Assembly (NCBI RefSeq): GCF_029815055.1
Contig: NZ_JAPPWA010000002.1
Location: forward strand, 1,784,964-1,848,963
Length of the DNA: 64,000 bases
From: Ignatzschineria sp. RMDPL8A
GTDB taxonomy: Bacteria > Pseudomonadota > Gammaproteobacteria > Cardiobacteriales > Wohlfahrtiimonadaceae
Direction: 5' to 3'
Positions within the stretch are counted from its first letter, which is position 1; each line of letters starts with the position of its first letter. The notes beneath the pieces were generated by a model. It saw nothing but the letters and a program-made list of their open reading frames with translations, did no database searches and had not been told where the DNA came from. A program made the translations under genes and the position numbers. Shown piece after piece: positions 56,088-64,000 of this stretch.

Positions 56088-57014
56088 ATGAAAAAAATTC
56101 TTGTAATTGGCTCCATTAACGTGGATTTAGTCTTTAATACCGAGCATCTTCCGCTCAAAGGGGAGACGCTGTTTGCCAAGCATTTTGAAACGCATTTCGG
56201 CGGAAAAGGGGCGAATCAAGCCTTTACTGCTGGTCGGCTTGGCGCGGATGTTGAGCTAATGGGCGTTGTGGGCGATGATGATTACGGGCGCACTTCAAAA
56301 CACAATCTGCAGCATAATGGCTGTGTCGCCGTTGATCGTATTGCGATGACGGACAAATTCACAACGGGGATTGCCAACATTGTGGTCGCGAAAAATGGCG
56401 ATAATCATATTATTGTCAACTCCGGGGCAAACTTTCACTTTGAGCCCGATTATATCGATACGATTAAAACGGTGATCGACGAAAAAGAGATCATTATCTT
56501 TCAACTTGAGATCCCGCTTGAGGTGGTTGAAGCGCTCGCGAAATATGCCAAAGACAATGGAAAAACGGTGATCTTAAATCCGGCGCCCGGGGCAAAACTC
56601 TCCGATGAGCTGCTTCAAAATACCGACTATTTAGTCCCGAATGAAACGGAGCTCGCGATTTTAAGTGGTCTTCCCACCAACACGCCCGAAAAGGCGATTG
56701 CTGCGGCGAAAATGTTGCAAAAAGCGCATAAAATTCCGGCACTCATTGTCACGCTTGGAGAGCATGGATCATACTTTGTCAAAGCCGATGAAGCCCTGCA
56801 TATCCCCATTCATAAGGTCAATGCCGTTGATACCACGTGCGCGGGCGATAGCTATATTGGCGCATTTGCCTATATGCTGGCAAAAGGCGCTCCAACCCGT
56901 GAGGCGTTACAGTTTGCCGCGAAAGTCAGCGCTCTTGTAGTAACGAAAAAAGGCGCGCAATCATCGGTGCCCGCTCTATCGGAAGTGGAAGCATATTTTG
57001 GCGAAACCGCGTAA
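56088..57014 (+). CDS. rbsK: Ribokinase
   Basis: This 308-residue PfkB-family kinase phosphorylates ribose to ribose-5-P. The N-terminal GSINVDLVF, HFGGKGANQAFTAGRLGADV and GDDDYGR motifs are present, as are NPAPGAKL, VPNETELAILSG, and the ATP/anion-hole motif DTTCAGDSYIGAFAYML with the catalytic Asp. The Cys in DTTCAGD replaces a more usual Gly or Ala. Placed after the hydrolase and transporter, it completes salvage of the ribose from imported nucleosides. AAGGAG precedes the ATG. Confidence 0.95.
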   Translation: MKKILVIGSINVDLVFNTEHLPLKGETLFAKHFETHFGGKGANQAFTAGRLGADVELMGVVGDDDYGRTSKHNLQHNGCVAVDRIAMTDKFTTGIANIVVAKNGDNHIIVNSGANFHFEPDYIDTIKTVIDEKEIIIFQLEIPLEVVEALAKYAKDNGKTVILNPAPGAKLSDELLQNTDYLVPNETELAILSGLPTNTPEKAIAAAKMLQKAHKIPALIVTLGEHGSYFVKADEALHIPIHKVNAVDTTCAGDSYIGAFAYMLAKGAPTREALQFAAKVSALVVTKKGAQSSVPALSEVEAYFGETA

Positions 57015-57056
57015 CAGGTGTACTCATTAACCAGATAAAAATACAATCAATAAGTC

Positions 57057-57093
57057 AAAAATCCCTCATGAGACTTCCTCTGAGGGATTTTTT
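57057..57093. terminator. Bidirectional terminator
   Basis: AAAATCCCTCA pairs with TGAGGGATTTTTT around a 12-nt loop, with T runs on both strands, between the convergent rbsK and recD genes. Confidence 0.9.
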
Positions 57094-57099
57094 ATACCG

Positions 57100-59025
57100 T
57101 TAAAAAAGCGAAAGTTGCAACTCGCTTGACAGCCCCTCTTTAGCCTGTTCCGCTAAAAACTCTGGCTTTTTAAGCGCGACCGAAAGCCGTTTTTGAATGG
57201 CACTAAACCGCTGCGCCCGTTGCATTAATGAAGCGCGAATTGCCCCTTCGGAGCTAAAGATAATCGCCTCTTTTTTCGCCCGGGTAAGCCCTGTATAGAA
57301 AAGCTCGGTACTTAAAAAGGCCGACTCATATTCGGCTAAAAAGAGTATCACCCGCTCAAATTCACTTCCCTGCGATTTATGCACCGTCATCGCAAAAGCG
57401 TGATTAAACTGCGGTAAGGAATGGATCGAAAAGGCGCGAAGTTCGTTATCAATTTCAAAAAATGCCCGTAGTCGCCCTTCCTCTTCTAAAATCAGCCCAA
57501 TATCCCCATTAAAAAGTCCATATTCATAATCGTTTTCTTCAATCATAATGGCGAGCCCATGATAAAACGCCATATTGTAGGTGGTCGGAAAGAGCGTTTT
57601 AGCAATAAGGTGATTAAGGCGCTCGATTCCATAATCCCCGCGCCGCTGAATCGCTAATACGCGTGCGCTGTTAAACGCTGAAAAGATCGCTTGTTTCGTA
57701 CTATTTGGGGCGAGAATGGCATCAAGATAGGGCTGATAAAAAGCGCGTAATTCCGTAGATAAGACGCTCTCTTCAATCGGGAGCGTGTGGTACCCAATCA
57801 GCGGATCATGGCTCGTTAAAATCCCCATCACATCACGAATTTTCTGCTGAGTATCAAAATAATTATGGGTATAAGTATTGATCCGTTTGGCCAATCGCCC
57901 CAGCGTCGAGGCATCATCAAACCGGTAACTTTTCTTTAACAAAGAGAAATAATTCGCCGGATAAATCTCCGAATTGACCGGAAGCGATACGCCCGTAAGC
58001 ACCTCAATCGTTTGACTATGACGACTAGTATAATTTTCCGTAAAGGCAAGTTCACTCATAATCGAGCCTGCTTCAACCGAGGCAAGCTGATCTTTATCAC
58101 CCAGGAAAATAATGCGCGCATGAGCGGGTAACGCCTCAATCAGATCCACAAAAAGCTGGAGATCGATCATCGACGCCTCATCGACAACAAGGAGATCAAG
58201 CGTCAACGGATTTTGCGCATGATAGCGTGTTTTTTTACTAATGGGATGAATCCCAAGCAGGCGGTGAATCGTATAACTTTCGCTCGGAATCTGCTTTAAG
58301 ATATCGTTCTCAATCTCCGTTAATGCCTGCGCTTTTTGCTCATTAATCGATTCTGTTAATCGCGCTGCGGCCTTCCCTGTAGGCGCGGCTAACACCATTT
58401 TAAGTGGCGCTTGCCCGCTCTCTTTCGCCGCTTCCTGTAAAATCGCTAAAATCTTAAATACGGTCGTCGTTTTTCCGGTTCCAGGCCCACCAGAAATAAC
58501 CGATAAATATTGAATCAAGCTATTAGCCGCCGCCACCTTTTGCCAATCGATCTCAGATTGTGCATCACTTGTGCTAAAATAACGGTCTAAAAGCCCTTGA
58601 AAACGTACTAAACGCTCCTCTGAAAATTGAGTATCCACCTGATGCTTTAGCACAAACTCAACGAGTTTCCCCTCTTGCTGATAATTTTTAGCAAGGTAAA
58701 TACCCCACTCACTTTTTATCAATGCAGGACTCTCAAGCGCGATATCACGCCAATCGGTTTCTAGGGAGAGATTAGCCTCTTTTAACAGCTCAAATCCTAA
58801 GTTTCGCACCGTTTCATCAGGCTCTTCACTGAACCATTTTGCTGGTGCATTAAGATAATCAAACGTCGCGAGCGTATGCCCAAATCGATAGGCGCGACTG
58901 ACCAATAGAGCAAGAAGCTGTAACTCTTTATTTTGCTCTCCAATCAGTTTTGCAAAATAATAATCGAGCTCAGAAAATACGCCGGCCTCCAAACCATAAT
59001 TAACGGCAAATTGATTGGTTAGCAT
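57100..59025 (-). CDS. recD: Exodeoxyribonuclease V alpha chain (RecD helicase)
   Basis: This 641-residue SF1B 5'-3' helicase is the fast motor of RecBCD. Walker A GGPGTGKT is at about 179-186. VVDEASMIDLQLF is the Walker B/DEAD region, FLGDKDQLASVEAGS is motif III, and TVHKSQGSEFERVILFL and TGLTRAKKEAIIF are motifs V and VI. The start is the ATG at 59023-59025, with AAGGAG 7 nt upstream; a longer frame opens with TTG and is rejected. Its first 26 nt overlap the EndoV-like gene. No recC lies in the window. Confidence 0.95.
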   Translation of the reverse strand: MLTNQFAVNYGLEAGVFSELDYYFAKLIGEQNKELQLLALLVSRAYRFGHTLATFDYLNAPAKWFSEEPDETVRNLGFELLKEANLSLETDWRDIALESPALIKSEWGIYLAKNYQQEGKLVEFVLKHQVDTQFSEERLVRFQGLLDRYFSTSDAQSEIDWQKVAAANSLIQYLSVISGGPGTGKTTTVFKILAILQEAAKESGQAPLKMVLAAPTGKAAARLTESINEQKAQALTEIENDILKQIPSESYTIHRLLGIHPISKKTRYHAQNPLTLDLLVVDEASMIDLQLFVDLIEALPAHARIIFLGDKDQLASVEAGSIMSELAFTENYTSRHSQTIEVLTGVSLPVNSEIYPANYFSLLKKSYRFDDASTLGRLAKRINTYTHNYFDTQQKIRDVMGILTSHDPLIGYHTLPIEESVLSTELRAFYQPYLDAILAPNSTKQAIFSAFNSARVLAIQRRGDYGIERLNHLIAKTLFPTTYNMAFYHGLAIMIEENDYEYGLFNGDIGLILEEEGRLRAFFEIDNELRAFSIHSLPQFNHAFAMTVHKSQGSEFERVILFLAEYESAFLSTELFYTGLTRAKKEAIIFSSEGAIRASLMQRAQRFSAIQKRLSVALKKPEFLAEQAKEGLSSELQLSLF

Positions 59026-59554
59026 CGGTATTCTCCTTTTCAATATAGTGTTGTAATGCGTCTGTTAGCTCGCTTAAAAGCGCAACGGAATCGTGATCAA
59101 CCGGAAGTAGTGCTACTTTTTTTGCCGCCCAACTTGATTTTACGCCCACCGCACTTGAATAAAAAACTTCCCCATTATCAAACCTATTTTTATGGATAAA
59201 TCGATGCCCGCCACAACTCTCTTTCGTCAGCCCAATCACCGGAATTTTGCGCAATAGATAATCATAAAGATAGAGCCCAACGCCATATTGCCCCGAACGC
59301 GAGCGCTCATAAACACAATTATTAATTAAAATCACATCTATCTTAATCGACTTTGGAATCTGCTTTAAAATCGCAATTTTAACCGGCACTTCGCGCACAA
59401 ATGAGCGCTGATCGCTCTGATCCTGTTGGCTAAATGTTGCGTAATAATACTCGCCACCGGATGGATTTTCCCAATCAGTGAAGAGTGTCCCGACTGCATA
59501 GGATCTATTTTGAAAATGCGCGGTAACCATAGCAAGAATTGTCTCTTTCATCAT
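59000..59554 (-). CDS. Endonuclease V-like protein, apparently without catalytic acids
   Basis: This 184-residue protein starts 9 nt after the recB stop (AAGGA before the ATG) and overlaps recD by 26 nt, so it is part of the recB-recD operon. Its layout recalls short Endonuclease V family proteins: an opening strand ILAMVTAHFQNRSYAVGTLF, then IDVILINNCVYERS, GVGLYLYDYLLRKIPVIGLT, and SAVGVKSSWAAKKVALLPVD. In active EndoV the first strand carries Asp and the second reads VDG. Here those positions look like Val and Asn, so the nuclease site seems lost. The family call comes from memory of motifs and is moderately uncertain. Confidence 0.6.
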   Translation of the reverse strand: MMKETILAMVTAHFQNRSYAVGTLFTDWENPSGGEYYYATFSQQDQSDQRSFVREVPVKIAILKQIPKSIKIDVILINNCVYERSRSGQYGVGLYLYDYLLRKIPVIGLTKESCGGHRFIHKNRFDNGEVFYSSAVGVKSSWAAKKVALLPVDHDSVALLSELTDALQHYIEKENTDANQSICR

Positions 59555-59563
59555 AATCAATCC

Positions 59564-62500
59564 TTACTTCGCATCAAAATAATCCATGATCTTTTCGATC
59601 ACAGACCACGCCGGTTTATGATGATAAATACCATCGCCGCTCGCATCACCTCGCATTCCGCGCAAAAAGAGATAATAGATGCCACCAAAATCGGTTTCAT
59701 AATTAAACTCAGGATGTTTAAGGCGCAAAAACTTCACCAGCGCCACGGTATAGAGCAGATATTGCCAATCATAATAGGCCTCATCCATCGCCGTTTGCAT
59801 CGATTCTTGCTGATAATCCTCGCAAGATTCCCCTAAAAAGTTACTCTTATAGTCACAGATATAATATTTTCCTTGCCAGATAAAAGTAAGGTCAATAAAC
59901 CCTTTTAGCATCCCCGTGAGCGCTTTAAATGTGAGCTTTGCCGGGCGTGTCCGCGTACGATTTTCCATCAAAAATTGATTGATCGGCTCTGGAGTAATAT
60001 CGCGGCGAATGGGGAATAAAAATTCAAGCTCATTGGTGTGCTGATCGTTTGATAAAATCGTACCCAGCGTCATCATTTCATCGTCTTGATTTAATGGCGT
60101 TTGCAAGATTCCGACAAACCAATCTTTAAGATCAAGCGTTGCGCAATCGAGCTCATCGGCAAGAGATAGATAGAGCGGTGAGCGCTTAATCGCCTCGCTT
60201 AAAATCGCTTCATCACCGAGCTCAAGCGGTGAATAATTCTCTAAAAGATCGTGTAAGAATGTTCCGGCAACCGCCCCTTTCGGGAAATGAAGTTGCGCCT
60301 TTGGGAGCGGCGTTTGAATTTCGGTTTGATCGGGATTTTTCTCCTCCTGAATCGGCATCTCATCAAAACGTTCGTCCTGGAAATGGGTCACTTCCGCTTT
60401 ATACGAAAGATGCGAAAAACTCGTAAAGCGCCAAATATTAGGAATATAGCGATTCATGCGGGCAGCGCTTAACTCAGGTTCTGCCGTTTTTTCTTCAAAT
60501 ACTCGATCTAAAATATGCTCAGGCACCTCAGTAATATCAATAATACCCGGCTTGATGAGCGTTTCAGGAAGCGTTGCATTTACCTCCGTTAACCCCAAAA
60601 TTGAGCCGATCGCACTTTGATGCGTCACACTTGAACGCCGGGACATGAGATGGCTCGCAAAACCCACGCGACAATGGAATTTACTACGAGTCATCGCCAC
60701 ATATAAAAGGCGCACCGCTTCCGCAAATTCCTCATCTAAAATCTGCTCTTTAATCGTTTCCGATGGGGTAAAACTGTAGCGAATCCGCTCTTTTTCCTTA
60801 TCATAATAGGAGACCGGATCGCGATAACTCACGGGGCTCACCGCAAATGGTAGATAAACAATGGGAAATTCAAGCCCTTTAGATTTATGATAGGTAAGAA
60901 TTTTGATCGCCTCAAAATCACTCTCAAGCCGCTGGTGATAGACCTCTTCCGTCTCTCCGCGCTCGCGCTCCTCTTTAAACCACGCGAGTAACAACTCATC
61001 GGTTGCCATTTTTTGCGCTTGGAGCAATTCTGCAAGGTGGAAAAGATCGGTAATTAGGCGCTCACCATCGGGCAATACCCGCAAGCGCGCGAGTCGATCG
61101 CCCCGCATCATAAAATGACGTACCATTCCAAGTACACCAATTCGATCCCATAATTCTTTAAGCTCATGACGCTCTTCAAGCATCGCTTCATAACGCTCGG
61201 GATCGCTCATCACCTCAAAATACTCATCAAGCGACAATCCATACAAAAGTGAAGCAAAACTGCGCTTTGTTAAAGAAAAATCACGAAAATAGAGCAGACT
61301 TTCTAAGAAAAGCGCAAGCTCATCGGCCATTTCCGAATGAAATACATTGCTTCGATCCGAGAGATAGACCGCATTTAAATTTCGCTTAAAAAGCGCCTCT
61401 TTTAACACCCGAGCTTCATGAACACTGCGAACTAAAAAGGTAATATCTGCCGGAATAATTTTGCGTCGAGCCCCATTAGTTTCAATCTCACCATGATAGA
61501 GAAGCTCCACCACATCATCGGCAAAAAAGTTGGCATAAAACTCGGTATATTCCTCACGATTTACCTCTGCCGATAGATTAAAAAAGCGCATCCCCACCTC
61601 TTCATCTCCCTTTAAATAGAGATGTTCGGCTAGCGCTTTCTCAGGATACTTAACGGGATAAAAGGGAATGTTTTCCTCTAAAAAGGGATTGACTGATCCT
61701 TTAAAAAAGTGGTTCACACCCTCAATCATCTTCGAGGAGGAACGATAGTTAGTATCGAGTGTATAGTGAAGATCGACACCTTTTTTAGCACTGAGATAGG
61801 CATAAATATCAGCGCCACGGAATTTATAGATCGATTGTTTCGGGTCCCCGATCATGATAAAGGGGATCTGGTTCGCCTCACCAAATAGAGTCTGGAAAAT
61901 TGAGAGCTGATAATAGTCCGTATCTTGAAACTCATCGATCATCACCGCTTGATATTGTTCGCGCACATGGGCTAAAAGCCGCTCTGGACGTTTTGCGAGC
62001 ACGCCATCGAGTTTAATTAAAATATCATCAAAGTTGAGCTCGCCCGCATCATGTTTAAGCACCTCAAATTCATTATAAACCCGATACGCCGCATAGAGTT
62101 TAAGCCGTTTTTCGAGATTAAAGGCATGGGCAAACGCTAAAAACTGATCAACTAAATTAAAAAGCGGATGCTCAGGAGGCGTGCCCCCTGTTTTCGTCTT
62201 CTCATACAATGCCTCTTGAGAAAAACGCGATAGTTCATCTGGATAATTAAACCCTGCTTCATTACAGAAATCGGAGACTTTATTAGCCCAATTAGGCAGG
62301 TTTTTTGCGGAATAGCTGCGCTTATCAATGCCCGAGGATTGAATAATCGCAACGGCCTCTGCCCCAAAGGTTTTCCAACTCTCTTTAAGCGTCGCCATCT
62401 TCGTTTGATATTCGTGAAGACCGGCATCAAGCGCCTCAAACGAGGTGATTAAATTGGGCTCATCTTCAAACAACTTTGGATTTTGAATATAAGGGCGCAC

Positions 62501-63136
62501 CGTTCCTAAGAGCGATTTACTCTTTGCAAAAGGGAGCGCATCCATTCGATTCGCAACGGGCTCGCCAAAATAATCAAGAACACATGCCACAAGTTCAGGA
62601 TTAAACCGATAAAAATCTTTACGCCATACAATGCGGCAACTCTCTTCAAGCAGGTCATTGAGCTCGCTATTTAGCTCAAATTCAAACTCAAGTCCTGTCG
62701 CTAAGGCACTTTGACTTAAAATTCGCTGACAAAATCCATGAATTGTGAAAATTGCCGCCTGATCAATCGTACGCTCAGCTTCAATTAAACGAAGAATCGC
62801 TTCTCTTCGGGCCGCTTCATCAAAAAGAAAAGGCTCAAGCAGTGTAACGAGCGTCTCATCAAAGGCCTCAACTTCTTGCGAGATTAAACACTCTTTACTC
62901 TCAACAATACGCTTAAAAATTCGCTCTTTTAATTCAGCCGTAGCGGCATTCGTGAAGGTAACAATCAGTAGCTCTTCAAGCTTTAATGGACGCTCTTTTT
63001 CGGTCAGCCCAAGTAAAAATCGAAGCACAAGTGAGGTGATCGTATAGGTTTTTCCTGTCCCTGCCGACGCCTCAATCAATATATTGCCCTCAAGCGATGC
63101 CTCGAGTGCATTTAAAATAATGGGTTGCTGTTTCAT
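59564..63136 (-). CDS. recB: Exodeoxyribonuclease V beta chain (RecB helicase-nuclease)
   Basis: This 1190-residue UvrD-like SF1A helicase has a C-terminal nuclease domain. Walker A is in IEASAGTGKTYTITSLVLRF, and TFTNAATAEL, VMIDEFQDTDYYQLSIFQTL (motif II), FIMIGDPKQSIYKFRGADIY (III), TYHKSKGLEFPIVYLPF (V) and RLLYVAMTRSK (VI) are helicase motifs. The nuclease domain near the C-terminus has the DYK motif in YYICDYKSNFLGES. The start is set at the ATG 63134-63136. There is no Shine-Dalgarno site; a TATAAT lies only 6 nt upstream, so the mRNA may be leaderless. recC is not nearby. Confidence 0.95.
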   Translation of the reverse strand: MKQQPIILNALEASLEGNILIEASAGTGKTYTITSLVLRFLLGLTEKERPLKLEELLIVTFTNAATAELKERIFKRIVESKECLISQEVEAFDETLVTLLEPFLFDEAARREAILRLIEAERTIDQAAIFTIHGFCQRILSQSALATGLEFEFELNSELNDLLEESCRIVWRKDFYRFNPELVACVLDYFGEPVANRMDALPFAKSKSLLGTVRPYIQNPKLFEDEPNLITSFEALDAGLHEYQTKMATLKESWKTFGAEAVAIIQSSGIDKRSYSAKNLPNWANKVSDFCNEAGFNYPDELSRFSQEALYEKTKTGGTPPEHPLFNLVDQFLAFAHAFNLEKRLKLYAAYRVYNEFEVLKHDAGELNFDDILIKLDGVLAKRPERLLAHVREQYQAVMIDEFQDTDYYQLSIFQTLFGEANQIPFIMIGDPKQSIYKFRGADIYAYLSAKKGVDLHYTLDTNYRSSSKMIEGVNHFFKGSVNPFLEENIPFYPVKYPEKALAEHLYLKGDEEVGMRFFNLSAEVNREEYTEFYANFFADDVVELLYHGEIETNGARRKIIPADITFLVRSVHEARVLKEALFKRNLNAVYLSDRSNVFHSEMADELALFLESLLYFRDFSLTKRSFASLLYGLSLDEYFEVMSDPERYEAMLEERHELKELWDRIGVLGMVRHFMMRGDRLARLRVLPDGERLITDLFHLAELLQAQKMATDELLLAWFKEERERGETEEVYHQRLESDFEAIKILTYHKSKGLEFPIVYLPFAVSPVSYRDPVSYYDKEKERIRYSFTPSETIKEQILDEEFAEAVRLLYVAMTRSKFHCRVGFASHLMSRRSSVTHQSAIGSILGLTEVNATLPETLIKPGIIDITEVPEHILDRVFEEKTAEPELSAARMNRYIPNIWRFTSFSHLSYKAEVTHFQDERFDEMPIQEEKNPDQTEIQTPLPKAQLHFPKGAVAGTFLHDLLENYSPLELGDEAILSEAIKRSPLYLSLADELDCATLDLKDWFVGILQTPLNQDDEMMTLGTILSNDQHTNELEFLFPIRRDITPEPINQFLMENRTRTRPAKLTFKALTGMLKGFIDLTFIWQGKYYICDYKSNFLGESCEDYQQESMQTAMDEAYYDWQYLLYTVALVKFLRLKHPEFNYETDFGGIYYLFLRGMRGDASGDGIYHHKPAWSVIEKIMDYFDAK

Positions 63137-63142
63137 AGAACG

Positions 63143-63148
63143 ATTATA
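63143..63148 (-). promoter_or_regulatory. -10 element immediately ahead of recB
   Basis: On the minus strand TATAAT ends 6 nt before the recB ATG, which puts the expected transcription start at or next to the start codon. Confidence 0.45.
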
Positions 63149-63195
63149 CAAGATAACTTTGTGAGATGTGAGGATTAGCCTATTTTACAAGAAAA

Positions 63196-63225
63196 TAAAA
63201 AAGCCTCCAACGGTTGTTGCAGGCT
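63196..63225 (-). terminator. Terminator of the rhodanese gene
   Basis: AGCCTGCAAC/GTTGGAGGCT (one mismatch) on the minus strand is followed by TTTTTT. It sits between the rhodanese gene and recB. Confidence 0.8.
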
Positions 63226-63253
63226 CTCTAAATTAAGGATTAATCTCTATCCA

Positions 63254-63799
63254 TTATTTATCCGTGCGATAAATCTTATCACCACTCATTTTCTGCCCCC
63301 AAGGTAAGTTGGAATTTTGCCAACCATTTTGCAAGCGAAATCCCTTCTGCTCACCCTCTTTAATCACATCCCCTTGGAAACCATTAATCACGTAGTGTGC
63401 ATTGTTAAAGCCTGCTTCGCGAAGCACATCCGCACTTGGCTTACCGCGCTCACTTCCTGAACGGCACATCGTTACAACCATCGTATCTTTTGAAAGACCA
63501 CGAGCGGTTAACGCCTCTTCAACTTGCTCTGCAAAATCGGTATTTTTATTGAGTTGAAACACGCCCTTTTCATCATTCCAACTGTTGCGATCAACCGTCA
63601 TAAAGGGAATGTTTAGATCGACAACATCGGTGCTTCCAACGAACATGATTTCAACAGGATCACGGACATCAATGAATAAAACCGCCGTTTCATTTTTTGT
63701 CTTTAACTCATAGACCTCTTGTGCCGTCATACCAATATCATCAGCTGCAAAACCCCAAGAAGCCACTAATAACAGACTCGACATTAATAATTTTTTCAT
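63254..63799 (-). CDS. Secreted rhodanese-like sulfurtransferase
   Basis: This single rhodanese-domain protein has a signal peptide (MKKLLMSSLLLVASWGFAAD), so it acts in the periplasm. FIDVRDPVE and the active-site loop MCRSGSERGKPSADVL (catalytic Cys in CRSGSER) are standard. The tail GFRLQNGWQNSNLPWGQKM matches periplasmic rhodanese proteins. I chose the second ATG (63797-63799), giving 181 residues with a well-formed signal peptide; an ATG at 63812-63814 adds five residues. It has its own terminator. The 186 nt beyond it to the window end hold no gene I can support. Confidence 0.9.
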   Translation of the reverse strand: MKKLLMSSLLLVASWGFAADDIGMTAQEVYELKTKNETAVLFIDVRDPVEIMFVGSTDVVDLNIPFMTVDRNSWNDEKGVFQLNKNTDFAEQVEEALTARGLSKDTMVVTMCRSGSERGKPSADVLREAGFNNAHYVINGFQGDVIKEGEQKGFRLQNGWQNSNLPWGQKMSGDKIYRTDK

Positions 63800-64000
63800 A
63801 GTGCTAAATCTCATTTTTATAATTAATCAGACCAAAACATTATTTTATCAAATATTCTGTTTTTTAATATATTAAAACTTGATTTTGAGAGCAGATGAGA
63901 GATAAATAGACAAATTATAAACTTCAAATCTGCCCTCCATCGCTTCCAGACTCTCATTTCCCGCAGGCAAAGAAAAAGCCTCTAGCTGTGTTAGCTGTGT

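Noticed and set aside
63975..64000. TAGCTGTGT direct repeat and a GCCTC arm at the window edge
   Set aside because: It is cut off by the window end; it may be half of a terminator, but this cannot be judged.

Overview
The window looks like chromosome of a gammaproteobacterium with moderate-to-low GC. Support comes from the RpoS-like sigma factor, the DusA, SfsA and RecB/RecD proteins, PepD of the Xaa-His type, and a DUF1287 protein. The mix (EndoV-like protein in recBD, lone PTS IIC, MurQ/AnmK without MurP, orphan secreted proteins) fits a small-genome lineage such as Cardiobacteriales (Ignatzschineria/Wohlfahrtiimonas-like). That placement is inference from protein flavour only. I saw no tRNA, rRNA, transposase, integrase or CRISPR array. 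Nearly every gene block ends in a readable hairpin terminator.

Layout. 1-3.6 kb: a truncated secreted protein, a related-looking secreted protein and dusA. 3.7-6.7 kb: rpoD followed by an rpoS-like sigma gene. 6.9-9.8 kb: a PatB/MalY aminotransferase and pepD. 10-13.1 kb: molybdate uptake with two different modA genes, modB and a short modC. 13.3-16.9 kb: a small Cys-containing secreted protein, the anmK/murQ cell-wall recycling pair and a lone PTS IIC-like permease. 17.2-20.2 kb: a YqfO-like protein, a FUSC exporter and a DUF1287 protein. 20.3-28.2 kb: a serine hydrolase, lysS, guaB, pgsA, a cysteine desulfurase with an extra C-terminal region and an orphan amino-acid ABC ATPase. 28.4-30 kb: a DUF6348 protein and sfsA. 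30.2-36.2 kb: a GABA catabolism island (gabD, gabT, an amino acid permease and a divergent PucR-type regulator with a palindromic operator candidate). 36.4-38 kb: an orphan secreted protein. 38.2-39.9 kb: a TusA-like protein, a YeeE/YedE transporter and a Cys/Met-rich leader peptide. 40.3-44.6 kb: leuS, a DUF922 putative protease and a LysR regulator. 44.7-49.3 kb: a giant Sel1-repeat protein. 49.5-52.3 kb: an EmrAB-like efflux pair. 52.6-57 kb: an asparaginase, divergent from a nucleoside hydrolase, MFS and ribokinase operon. 57.1-63.8 kb: recD, an EndoV-like gene, recB and a secreted rhodanese.

How genes work together. The nucleoside hydrolase, MFS transporter and ribokinase form a compact uptake, cleavage and ribose-phosphorylation pathway. 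GabT and GabD convert GABA to succinate under probable PucR control. MurQ and AnmK convert anhydro-MurNAc to GlcNAc-6-P. The YeeE/TusA pair probably imports and relays reduced sulfur. The most interesting finding is a 33-codon leader whose last 12 residues are six Cys, five Met and one Ser, placed 245 nt ahead of the YeeE/TusA genes. This strongly suggests ribosome-mediated sensing of sulfur amino acid supply. Second is an Endonuclease V-like protein, apparently lacking catalytic acids, embedded and overlapping between recB and recD.
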